Of a stretch of DNA of 64,000 nt, positions 30,257 to 41,440 are shown piece by piece. The stretch is taken from NCBI GenBank assembly GCA_900208305.1, contig OAPG01000003.1:496001-560000 (forward strand), in the 5' to 3' direction. This DNA comes from Melanopsichium pennsylvanicum (taxonomy: Eukaryota > Basidiomycota > Ustilaginomycetes > Ustilaginales). The notes beneath the pieces are model-generated. The model was not told where the DNA came from. It made no database searches and saw nothing but the letters and a program-made list of their open reading frames with translations. The translations under genes and the position numbers were made by a program. The first letter of the stretch is position 1. The number at the start of each line of letters is the position of its first letter.

Positions 30257-31103
30257 ATGGTTTCCATCAAGATCACCACGCTCGCCCTTCTCGGTCTCGC
30301 TGCTGCCGACACCGTCATTTCCACCATTGTCGTCACCAAGCCCGTCGCGTAAGTATCCTCTTCATCCAACTTTACTTACATTATGAACCAGATTCTACCG
30401 TTTGCTCCTTTGACCACGTGCTGATGTGCCTATTGCATTTCTTCTTGTGAACCAACCAATATCAAACGCAATCAACCACCGCTCTTTTGACGTTTGCATC
30501 CATCCTGTGCACCTGTCGATCTAACTTCACAGTTCCACCACTGCTCATGGAGGCAAGCGTCTTAGCGTCGAGTGGAAAGATGATGGCGATTCCCCCACTC
30601 GCCGTGACTGGGGTCGTGTCAACATTTACCTCGCCACTGGTTCGCGCGATGTTCAGTACAAGCTCGACACCATTGCCAGCAACATTTCGTATAATGCCAA
30701 CTCTGCGAACTACACAGTCGACGCCTCTGTCGGTCCTAGCGGTGAATACTACTTTATCCGTTTCGAGGGTACCAACTCGAGTCAAGCAGGTGGCAATCCA
30801 CCCATGGCTTTCTCTGCTCGCTTCAGCTTGGACCAGATGAGCGGCTCCTTTAATTCGACCATCATGTCACAGCTCTCGGGCGTTAGTGGTACTGGTCAGC
30901 TCACTACTGCTTCCGCTTCGGCCACCTCGACAGCATCTTCATTCTCCTCGCTCACTTCGTCAAAGAGTACGACTTCTTCCACCTCGGCCGCTTCGTCGCG
31001 AAGCACAAGCGTCAGGTCGACCTCGGATGCTGCTTCGACCAAGTTGACCGGATACGCTAGCGCTCTCGTCGGTCTTGCCGCCATGGGTGTCGCTTTCTTG
31101 TGA
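30257..31103 (+). CDS. Kre9/Knh1-domain Ser/Thr-rich GPI-anchored protein
   Basis: Two exons, 30257-30348 and 30533-31103, 220 aa. The intron has donor GTAAGT, a CTAAC branch site 12 nt before the acceptor, and keeps the frame. A signal peptide (MVSIKITTLALLGLAAAD) is followed by the Kre9/Knh1 N-terminal beta-sandwich domain (VEWKDDGDSP, YLATGSRDVQ, YYFIRFEG), then a long Ser/Thr tail and a C-terminal hydrophobic segment (LVGLAAMGVAFL) typical of GPI attachment. Such proteins sit in the cell wall or plasma membrane; Kre9 itself is needed for beta-1,6-glucan. The exact role here is inference. Confidence 0.85.
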
Positions 31104-31565
31104 ATAAAACAACAATGGCCCCCTCTCCTTTCACGACTTAGGATCCATCATCTGACAAAAGTAGCTCTGGTAGCACTGTCGCTGAGATTTCCGCACTTCT
31201 GCACCACTAGCATTTCGCACACACGTTCTCCCTTTTCTTGCCATCCAAACTTATGTGTTTTGCTCTCACCAGACCTTTTGCTTAGTTATTCGCGCTTGTT
31301 CCCACATTTTGCTTCTTCTCTTTCGTACATAGTCTCTCCCTTTCGTCTGCTCTGTAAATGCTTGGTCTCGGGAAAGTCAATCACACTCTTTTTGTCTGAC
31401 ACAATACCATCAACGCAACAAAGCATTTATGATTTGTCGGAGAGGGTAATACTATAAGAGAGGATTCAGATTAGCAATGACGGGAACAGGTACAGTATGA
31501 GCAGGCAAAGAAGTGAGAGGCACTGCGCAGATGTGGGACGAAACAATTCCGAGAGAGTAACATGA
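31104..31565. other. Convergent intergenic region
   Basis: 462 bp between the stop codons of the Kre9-like and SCP2 genes. T-rich, no gene seen; presumably both 3' UTRs. Confidence 0.4.
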
Positions 31566-32135
31566 CTAGAGCTTGGCGACCCTTGACATCTTTTTGACCT
31601 CGTTCATGAGCACGGTTTGCATTCTGAGACCCAACATGATATTACCTTTGACCTTGATTTTGCCCTTCATGAACGCTGCCTGTGGGCTCATTTGACCGAG
31701 TGCGATTCGGATCATATCTCTATCGCTGATTGTGAGCACGCAATCGGGCTTTGGCTTTGCAGGCCCAGGTCCTCGAATGAAGTTTCCTGTCTTCCTCATG
31801 TCCACGTAGAATTGCACGATCTTGTGCCCCGAAGCCGCCGCGGATTCGGAAGATGGTCGAACGTTGAATTGAAAAATGCCATTGACTGCCTTTTTGGCTT
31901 GCTCCATGTTCATCATGTCCAAACCGGCAGTGATTCCATCTTCATCTTCAGAGTGCAGAAGCGCCCAGTAGACAACACAGAAGAGCTTGGATACTTCCAA
32001 GCCAGGTATTTTGAGTTGAGTCGGATCCACCTGCGAATCGGCAGACTTGAAAGGATCAGAAAAGTCAATCTCATCAGCTTGGTCAAGCATGATCTGGAAA
32101 AGGTTGGAATCGTCGGCGGATTCGTCTTTGCCCAT
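31566..32135 (-). CDS. SCP2 sterol-carrier domain protein, peroxisomal (PTS1 AKL)
   Basis: 189 aa from the ATG at 32135. The C-terminal two-thirds is an SCP2 lipid-binding domain (IFQFNVRP, VDMRKTGNFIRG, PDCVLTISDRDMIRIALGQ, AFMKGKIKVKGNIMLGLRM). The last three residues are AKL, an accepted peroxisomal targeting signal type 1. The N-terminal 60 residues are acidic and unrelated to the family. SCP2 proteins bind acyl-CoAs and sterols and assist peroxisomal beta-oxidation, which fits with the thiolase and carnitine acyltransferase elsewhere in the window. The frame is open upstream of the ATG but without protein character. Confidence 0.85.
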   Translation of the reverse strand: MGKDESADDSNLFQIMLDQADEIDFSDPFKSADSQVDPTQLKIPGLEVSKLFCVVYWALLHSEDEDGITAGLDMMNMEQAKKAVNGIFQFNVRPSSESAAASGHKIVQFYVDMRKTGNFIRGPGPAKPKPDCVLTISDRDMIRIALGQMSPQAAFMKGKIKVKGNIMLGLRMQTVLMNEVKKMSRVAKL

Positions 32136-33247
32136 CGTTGATAACTTGAAGCGGTGGATCGGGAAAGGAATGGTATGGAACGAATTGAGTCTTGTGCTTG
32201 AGGTGCTAGCGCTTAAAAGTCTGGCGAGAAGAGGTGCAAGGAAAAGAGTGAGGTCTTCGAAGATGGTAGGGATATGGAATTCAGGGATGGAGGCACGGGT
32301 AATAACGTGCACGAGTATTGTAACAAGCAGATGGGAGGACGATAGACAAAAGATCAGATCCTGAATGTAGTTCAATTGTAGCGCCCAATATTCAGCAACA
32401 CAAACTTGATATACAGTATCTTTCACGCACCCCAGGTGGATTGTAAAGTTTACAATCCACACCATAACAGCAGAGTGTCTCAGTTCGAATCATCAATACA
32501 CAACAGATGAAAGTGACGAGCTATACATAAGGGTCATGTGAACAGACAAACGAGACAAATGGAAGCGCAGCTTGGTCGCGACTTTGCTCCAACTTGACTC
32601 AAAGCAAGACAAGATACTGTGAAAGAATCTCTAGTTCCCAAATCAAACTTTCTTTCCATGTTCACAGAATAGTGTTGGTGCGTGCAGGGTGTCGGCCAGC
32701 GTCGAGCGACTGAGTGTACGGAGCTTTCTCGGCAGTGTATTTTGAAAACAGAGCGGTAGCTGCCATGGGCAATGGAAACGATGAAAAGATCCAAGTGTGG
32801 GGTAAGACTGTGCTGTGGGCTCAATAGCGAGCAGAGTGTTCCGATAGCCGCCAAAAGCACGAATAACAGCTTGGACAGCTTCGCTTCCGAATCGCTTTTC
32901 ACGGTCACACCGCCATATTATTCTGCTCTTGGCCATTCTGCTCTTGGCCATTCTGCTCTTTGCCATTCTGCTCTTTACACCTCTGATCTTTGAATCTATA
33001 AAATTTAATTGATTTTTTTTACTTTAAAAGAAATAGATCGGCATGTGGAGGTATACTTGTCGCACGAAAGACAAGATTGGAAGAATGAATCAATGTGGTG
33101 TCTCGAGAATTTTCAAGTTTCTCCTTCTTATTTACTGGTAAGCTTTACACTTGTTTGCACTCGTATACACACCGACCATTGGTATCAACTTGAATCTACT
33201 AGCGTTGTTCTATTGGGCCCTTGCTTGGCCCTCATTCACCATACACA
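32136..33247. other. Divergent promoter region of SCP2 and Ofd1-like genes
   Basis: 1.1 kb, no gene recognised. Contains a four-unit 15-bp tandem repeat at 32920-32979. Confidence 0.4.
32920..32979 (+). repeat. 15-bp tandem repeat, four copies
   Basis: ATTCTGCTCTTGGCC repeated four times; the last two carry small changes (TTTGCC, TTTACA). It lies about 270 bp upstream of the Ofd1-like start. Confidence 0.85.
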
Positions 33248-35281
33248 ATGGCCGCATCCGACACCGTTTCGGCCTTTGCGCCTAACCTCCTCGAGCCTGC
33301 CACCGTCTCTGCGTACAATTCGCAATACGAGTCGAGCGCACCCTACAAGCACGCCGTTATCCCCGCTCTGATCAACGAAGACCTCCTCAAAGCCACTCGT
33401 CAGGAAATTATCCAAGAGCTTCGTTTTGCCGAGAAAGAAACCGATATCTACAAAGTCAATCAGACCGGTGATCTAGCGAATCTTGACGGGTTGCCAGCCG
33501 AGGAAGCCGGTCGTCTACAGAGCCTTCTCCGTGTCCGCAATGCCATCTACTCCCACGAGTTTAGGAGCTGGTTACAAGGTGTCACTGGCTGCGGTCCTTT
33601 GAGCGCCAAGAAAAAGGACATGAGCATTAATGACTACCGTCAAGGCTGCCATCTCCTCAATCACGACGATGTCATTTCCACACGCAGAGTATCCTACATT
33701 CTCTACCTACCAGATCCGGATCAGCCATGGCAGGCGCAATGGGGTGGTGCACTCGAACTTTATCCAGTAAAGACAAAGGGAACCCCAGATGATGTCCCCA
33801 CCAAAGTCATACCGCCAAAGTGGAACCAGTTTACATTTTTCACCGTACAACCCGGCCACTCTTTCCATAGCGTGGAAGAGGTCGTCCACCCTTCCCATTC
33901 GCGACTGTCCATCTCTGGCTGGTTTCATCGCCCCCAAGAAGGTGAAGAAGGGTTCACAACAGAGGATGAAAAGAACGAGGCCGAAGTAGAAAAGGAGATG
34001 AGCTCGCTTGAATCTCTTTCAGCAAAAGAGAACCAAAAGGTGTTTGATGCATATCCAGAACAATTTTCTCCACCTTTGCCAGGCGCTCCATTGAGTCAGG
34101 AGGAGAAGAGATTCCTGATTCAATTCCTGAACCCTGCCTATCTGGTAGACAAGACTCAGGAGCAGCTGTTCGAGCAATTTGGTGACGAGTCTCAGATCCT
34201 CTTGTCCGAAGTGTTAAGGAAAGATATTTCAGGGCCGATAGAGAAGGCGCTGAGGGAAGCGGATAAGAAGGATGGATTTCAATGGTGGATTTCAGGCAAA
34301 GGGGAGGAGTTGACCAGGATTCAGTCTCATGGTGTTGGCACTGACCGTGCTGAAAATGCTGATGGCGAAGCAAAACAGTGGAGCATTGCTGGACCGCCAC
34401 ACAAGCAGCGTTACGCCTTGCTATCAGAACAGGCTACCCCTGCAAAGGCTGGCGAGATTGCTTCTTCTTCCAACAAAGTGCCTAACCCACTTCCAACGGA
34501 TGCAAGTGCACTGCTCAAACTGCTCAGCACAATGCTCTTCCCATCCGACGCTTTCCGACACTTTCTCGCTAACATCTCTCAACTCGTCCCGCTCGGCGGC
34601 CGTGGCGTCGAAGCTAGACGATTTCGTCCTGGTCTCGACTACACTCTTGCGCGTAGCGATACCGAAGCCGTTCTCGATGTCACGCTGAATCTCACACCCG
34701 ATGTTGTCAAGCCATCACTCGATGAAGAGCGCAAGGCCGGGCCCCGAGGCCTCGCTGGCAAGACAAAGAGAGCAAAGTCAGTGCCGTCTCCGTCTGTATC
34801 GAGCAGCAAGCTTCTTTCCAAGAAACAGGCAAAAGAACTTTCAGCAAAGTGGGAGAGCGGCGACATTGGTGGATGGGAATGTTACATGGCGCCTCACCAA
34901 GGCGAAGAGGACCCTGCTGTGTATCAGAGTGCAAACAATGGAAGGAAGAAGGTTACTGATCAAGACGAGGATGACGCTCAGATGGAGGACGCAGCAGATG
35001 AGGGTGAAGAACACGAAGAAGAAGAGGAGGAAATCGTGGAGATGATCGAGGACGACGGTGAGGAGGAGGAGGATGATGACTTTGACGGAGTGCTTTTGAA
35101 CCTGACGCCCAGCTTCAACACATTGAGTGTCGTCTTGAGGGACGAAGGTGTGATGAGGTTTGTCAAGTACCTGGCTGCAAGTGCTGGTGGCTCGAGATGG
35201 GACATCATTGGCGAGTTTGAAGTCGGAGCGATTGAGGTGGAAGAAGAAGAAGAAGATGACAATGATCAAGAGGACGTATAG
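33248..35281 (+). CDS. Ofd1/Tpa1-type prolyl hydroxylase
   Basis: 677 aa. The N-terminal 2-oxoglutarate/Fe(II) oxygenase domain shows GCHLLNHDDVI (His and Asp ligands), SYILYLPD, WGGALELYP and GHSFHSVEEV (distal His, plus RLSISGWFHRP for 2OG). A second, degenerate double-stranded beta-helix domain follows, and then a strongly acidic tail of Glu/Asp runs. In yeasts Tpa1/Ofd1 hydroxylates ribosomal protein uS12 (Rps23) and in fission yeast controls Sre1 turnover with oxygen; here this is family inference. It is somewhat longer than the fission-yeast protein. The ATG at 33248 (CACAATGGCC) starts just before conserved sequence. Confidence 0.9.
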   Translation: MAASDTVSAFAPNLLEPATVSAYNSQYESSAPYKHAVIPALINEDLLKATRQEIIQELRFAEKETDIYKVNQTGDLANLDGLPAEEAGRLQSLLRVRNAIYSHEFRSWLQGVTGCGPLSAKKKDMSINDYRQGCHLLNHDDVISTRRVSYILYLPDPDQPWQAQWGGALELYPVKTKGTPDDVPTKVIPPKWNQFTFFTVQPGHSFHSVEEVVHPSHSRLSISGWFHRPQEGEEGFTTEDEKNEAEVEKEMSSLESLSAKENQKVFDAYPEQFSPPLPGAPLSQEEKRFLIQFLNPAYLVDKTQEQLFEQFGDESQILLSEVLRKDISGPIEKALREADKKDGFQWWISGKGEELTRIQSHGVGTDRAENADGEAKQWSIAGPPHKQRYALLSEQATPAKAGEIASSSNKVPNPLPTDASALLKLLSTMLFPSDAFRHFLANISQLVPLGGRGVEARRFRPGLDYTLARSDTEAVLDVTLNLTPDVVKPSLDEERKAGPRGLAGKTKRAKSVPSPSVSSSKLLSKKQAKELSAKWESGDIGGWECYMAPHQGEEDPAVYQSANNGRKKVTDQDEDDAQMEDAADEGEEHEEEEEEIVEMIEDDGEEEEDDDFDGVLLNLTPSFNTLSVVLRDEGVMRFVKYLAASAGGSRWDIIGEFEVGAIEVEEEEEDDNDQEDV

Positions 35282-35686
35282 AGCTCAAATCTCCCATTAT
35301 CTGCAGATACCTTACCGATGCTTGTCCATTTGTTCCCGCAACTTGCAGAATGCATTGCAGCAACTTGGCATTGAACGAATGGAAACCATCTCAATGTATG
35401 TGCTTGTGTATTCAAACCATATACTAAAACTCTTACACTTTGTCCTCAGAAATCAAGGTGATTGTGAAGTGTCTTGTTCTGAAAATTAGGTGTTTGTACG
35501 TTGGAAAGCGCGTAAAGTGCAATTTTAGAGTTGGTGCCGGTGTTGGGTTCGAAAAGGTGTTGGTTTCGAGATGCGCTTCACGCGCGTGTGCATCTTTTTC
35601 TTTCTTTCTTTCTTTCTTTCTTTTTTTTTTTGGAAGAAACACCAAACGTCACTCTCATCTACTACTTGGATTTGCATCACCATCAG

Positions 35687-36685
35687 TTGATCATCAACCT
35701 TCCTACAACATTCGACATGTGGTTCGTACAGTTTGTCAAACGTATTTTCATTTGAAATGGTACATTGTGAACTCTTGGATACTTACAACCACGCTCCCTC
35801 CATTTCTCCTTTGGTTTTGGTTTGGCAGCAAGCACATCCTCAATGCACAGGTGTCGATCAGGGCACCTTGTTGTCAAAAGTTCTTTGACGTAAGTCTCCA
35901 TCGCACTATCTTTCATGTTTTCGTAACCAGATGAAAACAAAGAGGATTGAGCTAGCTGTGAACTGATTGATTGCTTCTCGAACTTTTGGGTCGAAAACCA
36001 GTGTCCACAATGCCATGCGGAATCGCAAGACCATGCTTTGCGAAGAACGATCGAGATGGCGTTCATCTGCAAAAAGTGCCGCAAAGCGTTTCGAAAAGAT
36101 CTCACACAATACGAGGATTCCGATGAGTACTGTCCTCATTGCGATAATCACTATGTAAGCCTTGCTTCTCAATCGATGAGCCACTACACTATTTCAATGC
36201 CGCTTGTTCGAACATTTGAACGCTTTATCGTTCCACGTATTTAGGATGGAGGCTGTTCTGTGCAAACGCTGACTTGGCTTGGACAAACTTCTACCTACTT
36301 GTTGTTTTTTTTTCGGATCATGTGGGATGTACAGGTGATCGACGCCAAAACTCCACAAGCAGTTCTGAGTGTGGAAGGAGAAGATGCACGGGTGGACAGT
36401 CGTATGCTGCGCGACGATCGAGTCAAGTACGATCCTCGCAAAGATTTCTACTACCGTCGCGTCGCAGCGCAAGAAACAGATCGAATCGATGAAGGAGGCT
36501 GGTTACAAGCTATCAAAGATAGAGCTGCGGGTAAATTGGGACCGGATGGATTGCCCATCGATGCAGCAGGACCGATGGGAGAGGATGGAAAATCGTTGAT
36601 CGATGCTTCGGCATTATCAGGTGGAGTAGGCAGCTGCAGGCAGAATTGGAGCAAGTTTAATGATGATGATCTGGATTGGTCCTAA
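35687..36685 (+). CDS. CHY/zinc-ribbon protein, spliced, 5' end unresolved
   Basis: Exons read: about 35687-35759, 35829-35889, 36002-36154 and 36335-36685, in frame across all junctions. The spliced product has VCQTYFHLKCKHILNAQ, then APCCQKFFD joined to CPQCHAESQDH, FICKKCRKAFRKDL, EYCPHCDNHY joined to VIDAKTP. These are the paired zinc-binding cysteines of the CHY-type zinc-finger group in fungi. The C-terminus (EDARVDSRMLRDDRV ... NDDDLDWS) is the conserved tail. I could not find a convincing initiator ATG; at least one more upstream exon probably lies between 35300 and 35690, or the exon start is misjudged. Function unknown; some CHY proteins act in Tim protein assembly or as ubiquitin ligases. 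Confidence 0.7.
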
Positions 36686-37014
36686 AATCAAATTCCTTAT
36701 CCAAACTACAAGAAGGATGTCGTACGCCGCTAAAAAGAAGAACATAAACGACTCTAGACACACTTGCAATTGTATTTGTACACTCATCAAACACACCTTT
36801 CCAATACATCAGCTTATGCAGCCAATATAGCAACAAACTCACGACCTTGTTTTCAAGCTGGTATTGGAGACACGAATTCATATCAAGGCATGGTCGCAAG
36901 CGTGTGTTAAGGCAGTACAAGGGTATCGGCTTGCGTCAGCTCGACAACGTAGAGGCAAAAACAGATTCAAACCAAGTCTAGAGTCAGCGCCCGACAATGA
37001 TGTGGATCTCCACA

Positions 37015-37847
37015 TCAGACGTCGTGCGGGATATCAAAGAACTCGGTAGCCAACTTGGACAATTCCTCCGCCAACTTTTCCCTTTGAGGATCATGATCCT
37101 GGGTATACTTCTCGTTCAATTCCTTGATCTTTTCGATGACCGCGTTGTAGGTCATTGGTGGCATCTGCCTTGGATCCCTCACGTAAAGATCGATGCCGGC
37201 GGGAGTTGCGAGAGTTTTTTCAAAGTAAGTGACGACCCAGTCGAACTTGGTGCGAGAGTTGTCGGTGAGATCGTAAGGACCGTAGCCGATGACCTGCCAT
37301 TTGGAATGGAAGAACTTGAGCAGCCCATTTCCTGTCCACTGGTATGACGCTCTGTTCGTTTCATACAGATCAAAAGCCACGATAGAGAAGAGGGGGACAT
37401 GAATATACGGGAGATTTGATGAGAAGAATGGAGAGGGTGAAGGCATGGCACTTACCCATTTTTGGCATTATTCTGAAGAACGTTGGTACCCTTGATACCA
37501 AAGAGTTTGTTTGTGAAACCTTGTTCGCTTTGCCACTTGTGATGCACCTCATCAGGCTGAAAGGTTTGAGCGGGTGCAGGTTTGGAGCGCGATTCAGAGC
37601 GGATTTCGTCGGTGAATTTGACCTCGTCTGAAGTCGCGTTTGGATGAGGAATGTAGCGAATGACTACGTTCTTTTTGGATTTCCAGAGGGGAAGCGATGA
37701 GCCGACAATGTACCAAAATCCATCGATTAGTTCGTGAGGGCGAGAGCTAAAATCTAGTGGATGAGACGAGTCGTAAGAAGTGAAGGGGAGGTCAATGTCA
37801 AAGGCTTGCTCACCCTCACTGGGTTGATTTGAGGTTGGTTGGGTCAT
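37015..37847 (-). CDS. Lipocalin-like conserved fungal protein
   Basis: Two exons, 37847-37456 and 37351-37015, 242 aa. The donor is GTAAGT and the acceptor AACAG; a Gly codon spans the junction. LIDGFWYIVGSSLPLWKSKKN followed by alternating beta strands (VVIRYIPHP, YQWTGNGLLKF, WQVIGYG, WVVTYFEKTL) resembles the calycin/lipocalin-like barrel seen in a widespread but unnamed fungal family. TPAGIDLYVRDP is a conserved segment near the end of the barrel, followed by a C-terminal helix. No signal peptide. Ligand unknown. The gene is convergent with the CHY gene and divergent from the carnitine acyltransferase. Confidence 0.7.
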
Positions 37848-39112
37848 GATTAACGCATTCAAGTATCCGATGTAGCTTGTGAGAAACTCAAAATGATGGT
37901 GGAACAAACTAATAAGATGGCGAATGCAAAGTGCATCTGAAAGTCTTGATTGTAGGTGCTGCCGGCATCTGAGTTGCAAAAGCATAATTTACAATCACAG
38001 AACAGCAGCCTGTGAATTGTGAATTGTGAATCGTGAATCATGCGAAAGTGGTTCGATTGTGCTTCTTGGTCATGCACTGATTCAGGGTCCTTCGCAAAGA
38101 AATCGGTCGCAATTGGCCCGATTGCGATTTAGATTGCGATGGCGATGCGTGGTATCAAGCTTCGGATTTACAGCCGTGACACGCTTCCCCGCGTGCCTTA
38201 CTGTGCTGAAATGTAAATTTTATGACTGTACTTATGATATTTAAATTTATTGTAACTTACCAAAAGAGGTCGCTTCGATCATTACAAAACATGCTGCATG
38301 AACCATAAACAGCAGCTGTCCAACATCACATCTCCGACTGGTCCTATGTCGCTCAAAGCCTTGAACCTCTTTCCCCGCATCGCCTTGAGCTTGTGTCAAG
38401 ATGTGAGCGAAAATCCACTCTCCAAAACAGACACAGTGCACTACAAATACAGTGAATTTATATGCATTTCTCTGCCATGTGACTCACACTGCATTTCCGG
38501 AGACCTTACAAGCCTCCACTTGGCGTTTGGCTTCTTGGCCAGCCTCGCCTGTGACTTTGCATGACTGTATTGCATCTAAGACATCAATTTCTCGTTAATG
38601 TGAATTATTCTTATGTGCGCATCTTCCCGCAATCACAAACGCATGAGTTGGCACAGATCAATGAGAGCGAGGTGAGCCAAACTGGCGTCGGTCAAATTGG
38701 TCATTCTCTCAATCACACACACAGACACACACACACACACACACACTCTCTCTCTCTCTCTCTCTTTCTTATATTTGTGTAATGGACAGAGCTGCACGGC
38801 TTACTGGTGGTCATACCTTCCTCGCCCCTGTTACTGCTTTCGGCCATCCACGTCCGATCGCAGTCCTTCCCCACATCCGATTGCGCCGCCGTCCGTGTGT
38901 TTCCTAATTACTCGCATCATCCAATCCACTGTTCTTTTGCATCGTAACTCCACACTTCTCCTCTCGTACATATAAACTGCAGCCCCGACCAATAACTATA
39001 TGTTCGCTCATTTTCTCTAGTACCTACCTCTCTCACAATCACGCTAAAACGTACAGCCAAGTCAGCATCTTGCTCAGCATAGCTTGTTGCCACATTTCAC
39101 TCTCTTACCACA
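37848..39112. other. Divergent promoter region with CA/CT microsatellite
   Basis: 1.27 kb. A (CA)n(CT)n tract lies at about 38717-38766 and a TATAAA at 38971-38976, about 140 bp upstream of the carnitine acyltransferase ATG. No gene seen. Confidence 0.5.
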
Positions 39113-41440
39113 ATGGCTCCCGGTCTCATGTCCGCCGCGGCCAACGGCGTCTTCAACGCCCAAGCAGTCGAAGCCAAATCCGCTGCTCTCAACGATGGCG
39201 GTGCCAAGGAAGGCCTAGGTGGCGGTAAAACCTTCCAAGGCCAATCTGAACTTCCTCACCTTCCTATACCTGCACTTGAGGACACTTGCCAGCGATACCT
39301 CTCTTCTCTCCAGCCACTCCAGACACCTGAGCAGCACGCTACCACAAAACGTGTCGTTCAAGATTTTCTCAAGAATGACGGACCTGCCATACAGAAGCAG
39401 CTTGAGCAATACGCCAGCACACGAGCCAGTTACATTGAAGAGTTCTGGGACGAGAGCTACCTACAGGCTTCCGATTCGGTCGTGCTCAATCTCAACCCCT
39501 TCTTCATCCTCGAAGATGACCCCACACCGACACGCGGCAACCAGCTCATGAGGACGGCGAATTTAATCCTTGCCAGTTTGGCATTCATTCACGATCTACG
39601 TACCGGCGTGCTCGAGCCGGATAGCGTCAGAGGAACGCCTCTGGACATGTTTCAGTACACTCGTCTGTTTGCAACCTCTCGTATCCCCACCGCCAATGGA
39701 TGCAGAATGGAGACCGAGTCCGAGTCGCGACATGTTGTGGTAATGCGTCGAGGTCAAATTTACTGGTTCGAGGCGTTGGACGACGAACACCGCCCCTTGC
39801 TTACCGAACGCGCCATGCTCGGTAACCTTCAAGCTATCGTCCGAGATGCGGATAAGATCAAGCTTGAGGACGTCGCAAAGGGATCGGTGGGCATTCTCAC
39901 CACCGAAAAGCGCCCTATCTGGTCCATGTATCGCGAGCATCTTCGCCGAGACTCTCACAACCGCAAGTGCCTCGAGGTTGTCGACAGTGCTCTCTTTGTT
40001 GTCTGCATGGACGACTCTGAACCTGCCGACGCTGCCGAGTTGGGCAACAACATGCTCTGCGGTACCTACAAGCTTCAACGCGGTGTTCAGACAGGAACAT
40101 GTACCAACCGATGGTACGACAAGCTCCAGATCATTGTGTGTGCCAACGGCACTGCTGGTGTCAACTTTGAACACACCGGCGTAGACGGTCACACTGTTCT
40201 ACGATACGCTGCTGATGTTTACACCGAGCTCATCATGCGCTTTGCTAAATCGATCAACTCGGCCACAAAGAGTCTCTTCAAGGCCAAGACGAGCCCCTTG
40301 GCCAAAGGTGCAGGCAAGAAGGCCAACGGCACAACCAGCGAAATTGACGCTCAGAAAGCCCAAGATGTTGACCAAGCTACTGCGCCCAAGAAGCTCGAAT
40401 GGAACCTTACCAGGAAGCTTGCAGATGGTATCAAGTATGGCGAGACTCGTTTGTCGGATCTCATCTGCCAGAACGAATGCCAGGTGCTCGAGTTCGACAG
40501 GTATGGCAAGAACTTTATTACACGTCACCGCTTCTCGCCTGACGCCTTTGTTCAGATGGCCTTCCAAGCCGCGTACTACACGCTCTACGGCCGCTGTGAG
40601 ACCACGTACGAGCCAGCTATGACTAAGGCCTTCCTGCACGGTCGTACTGAAGCCATTCGAACCGTTCAGCCACACTCGGCCAAGTTTGTCGAGACCTACA
40701 TCTCTCCCGAGTCGGATATCGATGAAAAGCTCAATGCGTTGCGCAAGGCTTGCGAAGGTCACGCCAAGCTGTCGAAAGCGTGTGCCAGTGGTCAAGGTCA
40801 TGATCGTCACCTCTACGCTCTGCACAATTTGTGGAAAAAGCAACAGGCCGAATCTGAATCGCCATCTTCGCCTCCTGCGATCTTTACCGATTCCGGATAT
40901 GCGACTCTCAACCATACCGTGGTATCGACATCCAACTGTGGTAACCCGGCTTTGCGAATGTTCGGCTTTGGCCCCGTAGTGCCTGATGGATTCGGTATTG
41001 GATACATTATCAAGGACGATGCGATTACGGTTTGCGCTTCGAGCAAACATCTTCAGACCAAACGATACCTCGACACGTTGGAAGCGTACCTGGTGGATAC
41101 GCAGCGAATGATTATTGAAATGTACAAAGCGGCCAATGTGAGGAGTAGGAGTACGTATATTGACCACGCAGGTGTCGAATGCGATGTAAGGACAGGTTTG
41201 CCGATCGGCAGCAAGAGCAACGGGTACAGTCAGGATTACGACGAACTACCTCCCAACAGTCAGGTCGGTCAAAGTGGATACAGCTTCTTCGGCGATGATG
41301 CGCGAGCAGCTCATGCAAAGAAGCAAGGTCAAGCGGACGAGCATGGTCACGTCCAGAGTCCGGATGAAGAAGGTAAGAAGACGAATAGAAAACGTCTGGC
41401 TAGCATCGGAAAGACGATCCTCTACGACGAATACAATTAA
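39113..41440 (+). CDS. Carnitine O-acyltransferase (Yat2-like)
   Basis: 775 aa, intronless. Choline/carnitine acyltransferase family: LPHLPIPALEDTCQRYL at the start of the fold, LNPFFILEDD, MRRGQIYWFEA, the catalytic NFEHTGVDGHT (His about 354), the substrate-site region YEPAMTKAFLHGRTE, and the C-terminal STSNCGNPALRMFGFGPV. It moves acyl groups between CoA and carnitine so they can leave peroxisomes or the cytosol. There is no mitochondrial presequence and no terminal SKL-like signal (ends YDEYN), suggesting a cytosolic Yat-type enzyme. A Lys/Ala-rich insertion around residues 390-430 and a charged C-terminal extension make it longer than CAT2. Confidence 0.88.
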   Translation: MAPGLMSAAANGVFNAQAVEAKSAALNDGGAKEGLGGGKTFQGQSELPHLPIPALEDTCQRYLSSLQPLQTPEQHATTKRVVQDFLKNDGPAIQKQLEQYASTRASYIEEFWDESYLQASDSVVLNLNPFFILEDDPTPTRGNQLMRTANLILASLAFIHDLRTGVLEPDSVRGTPLDMFQYTRLFATSRIPTANGCRMETESESRHVVVMRRGQIYWFEALDDEHRPLLTERAMLGNLQAIVRDADKIKLEDVAKGSVGILTTEKRPIWSMYREHLRRDSHNRKCLEVVDSALFVVCMDDSEPADAAELGNNMLCGTYKLQRGVQTGTCTNRWYDKLQIIVCANGTAGVNFEHTGVDGHTVLRYAADVYTELIMRFAKSINSATKSLFKAKTSPLAKGAGKKANGTTSEIDAQKAQDVDQATAPKKLEWNLTRKLADGIKYGETRLSDLICQNECQVLEFDRYGKNFITRHRFSPDAFVQMAFQAAYYTLYGRCETTYEPAMTKAFLHGRTEAIRTVQPHSAKFVETYISPESDIDEKLNALRKACEGHAKLSKACASGQGHDRHLYALHNLWKKQQAESESPSSPPAIFTDSGYATLNHTVVSTSNCGNPALRMFGFGPVVPDGFGIGYIIKDDAITVCASSKHLQTKRYLDTLEAYLVDTQRMIIEMYKAANVRSRSTYIDHAGVECDVRTGLPIGSKSNGYSQDYDELPPNSQVGQSGYSFFGDDARAAHAKKQGQADEHGHVQSPDEEGKKTNRKRLASIGKTILYDEYN

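Noticed and set aside
40199..41167. 322-aa minus-strand frame over the carnitine acyltransferase
   Set aside because: Shadow frame; the plus strand carries all catalytic motifs.
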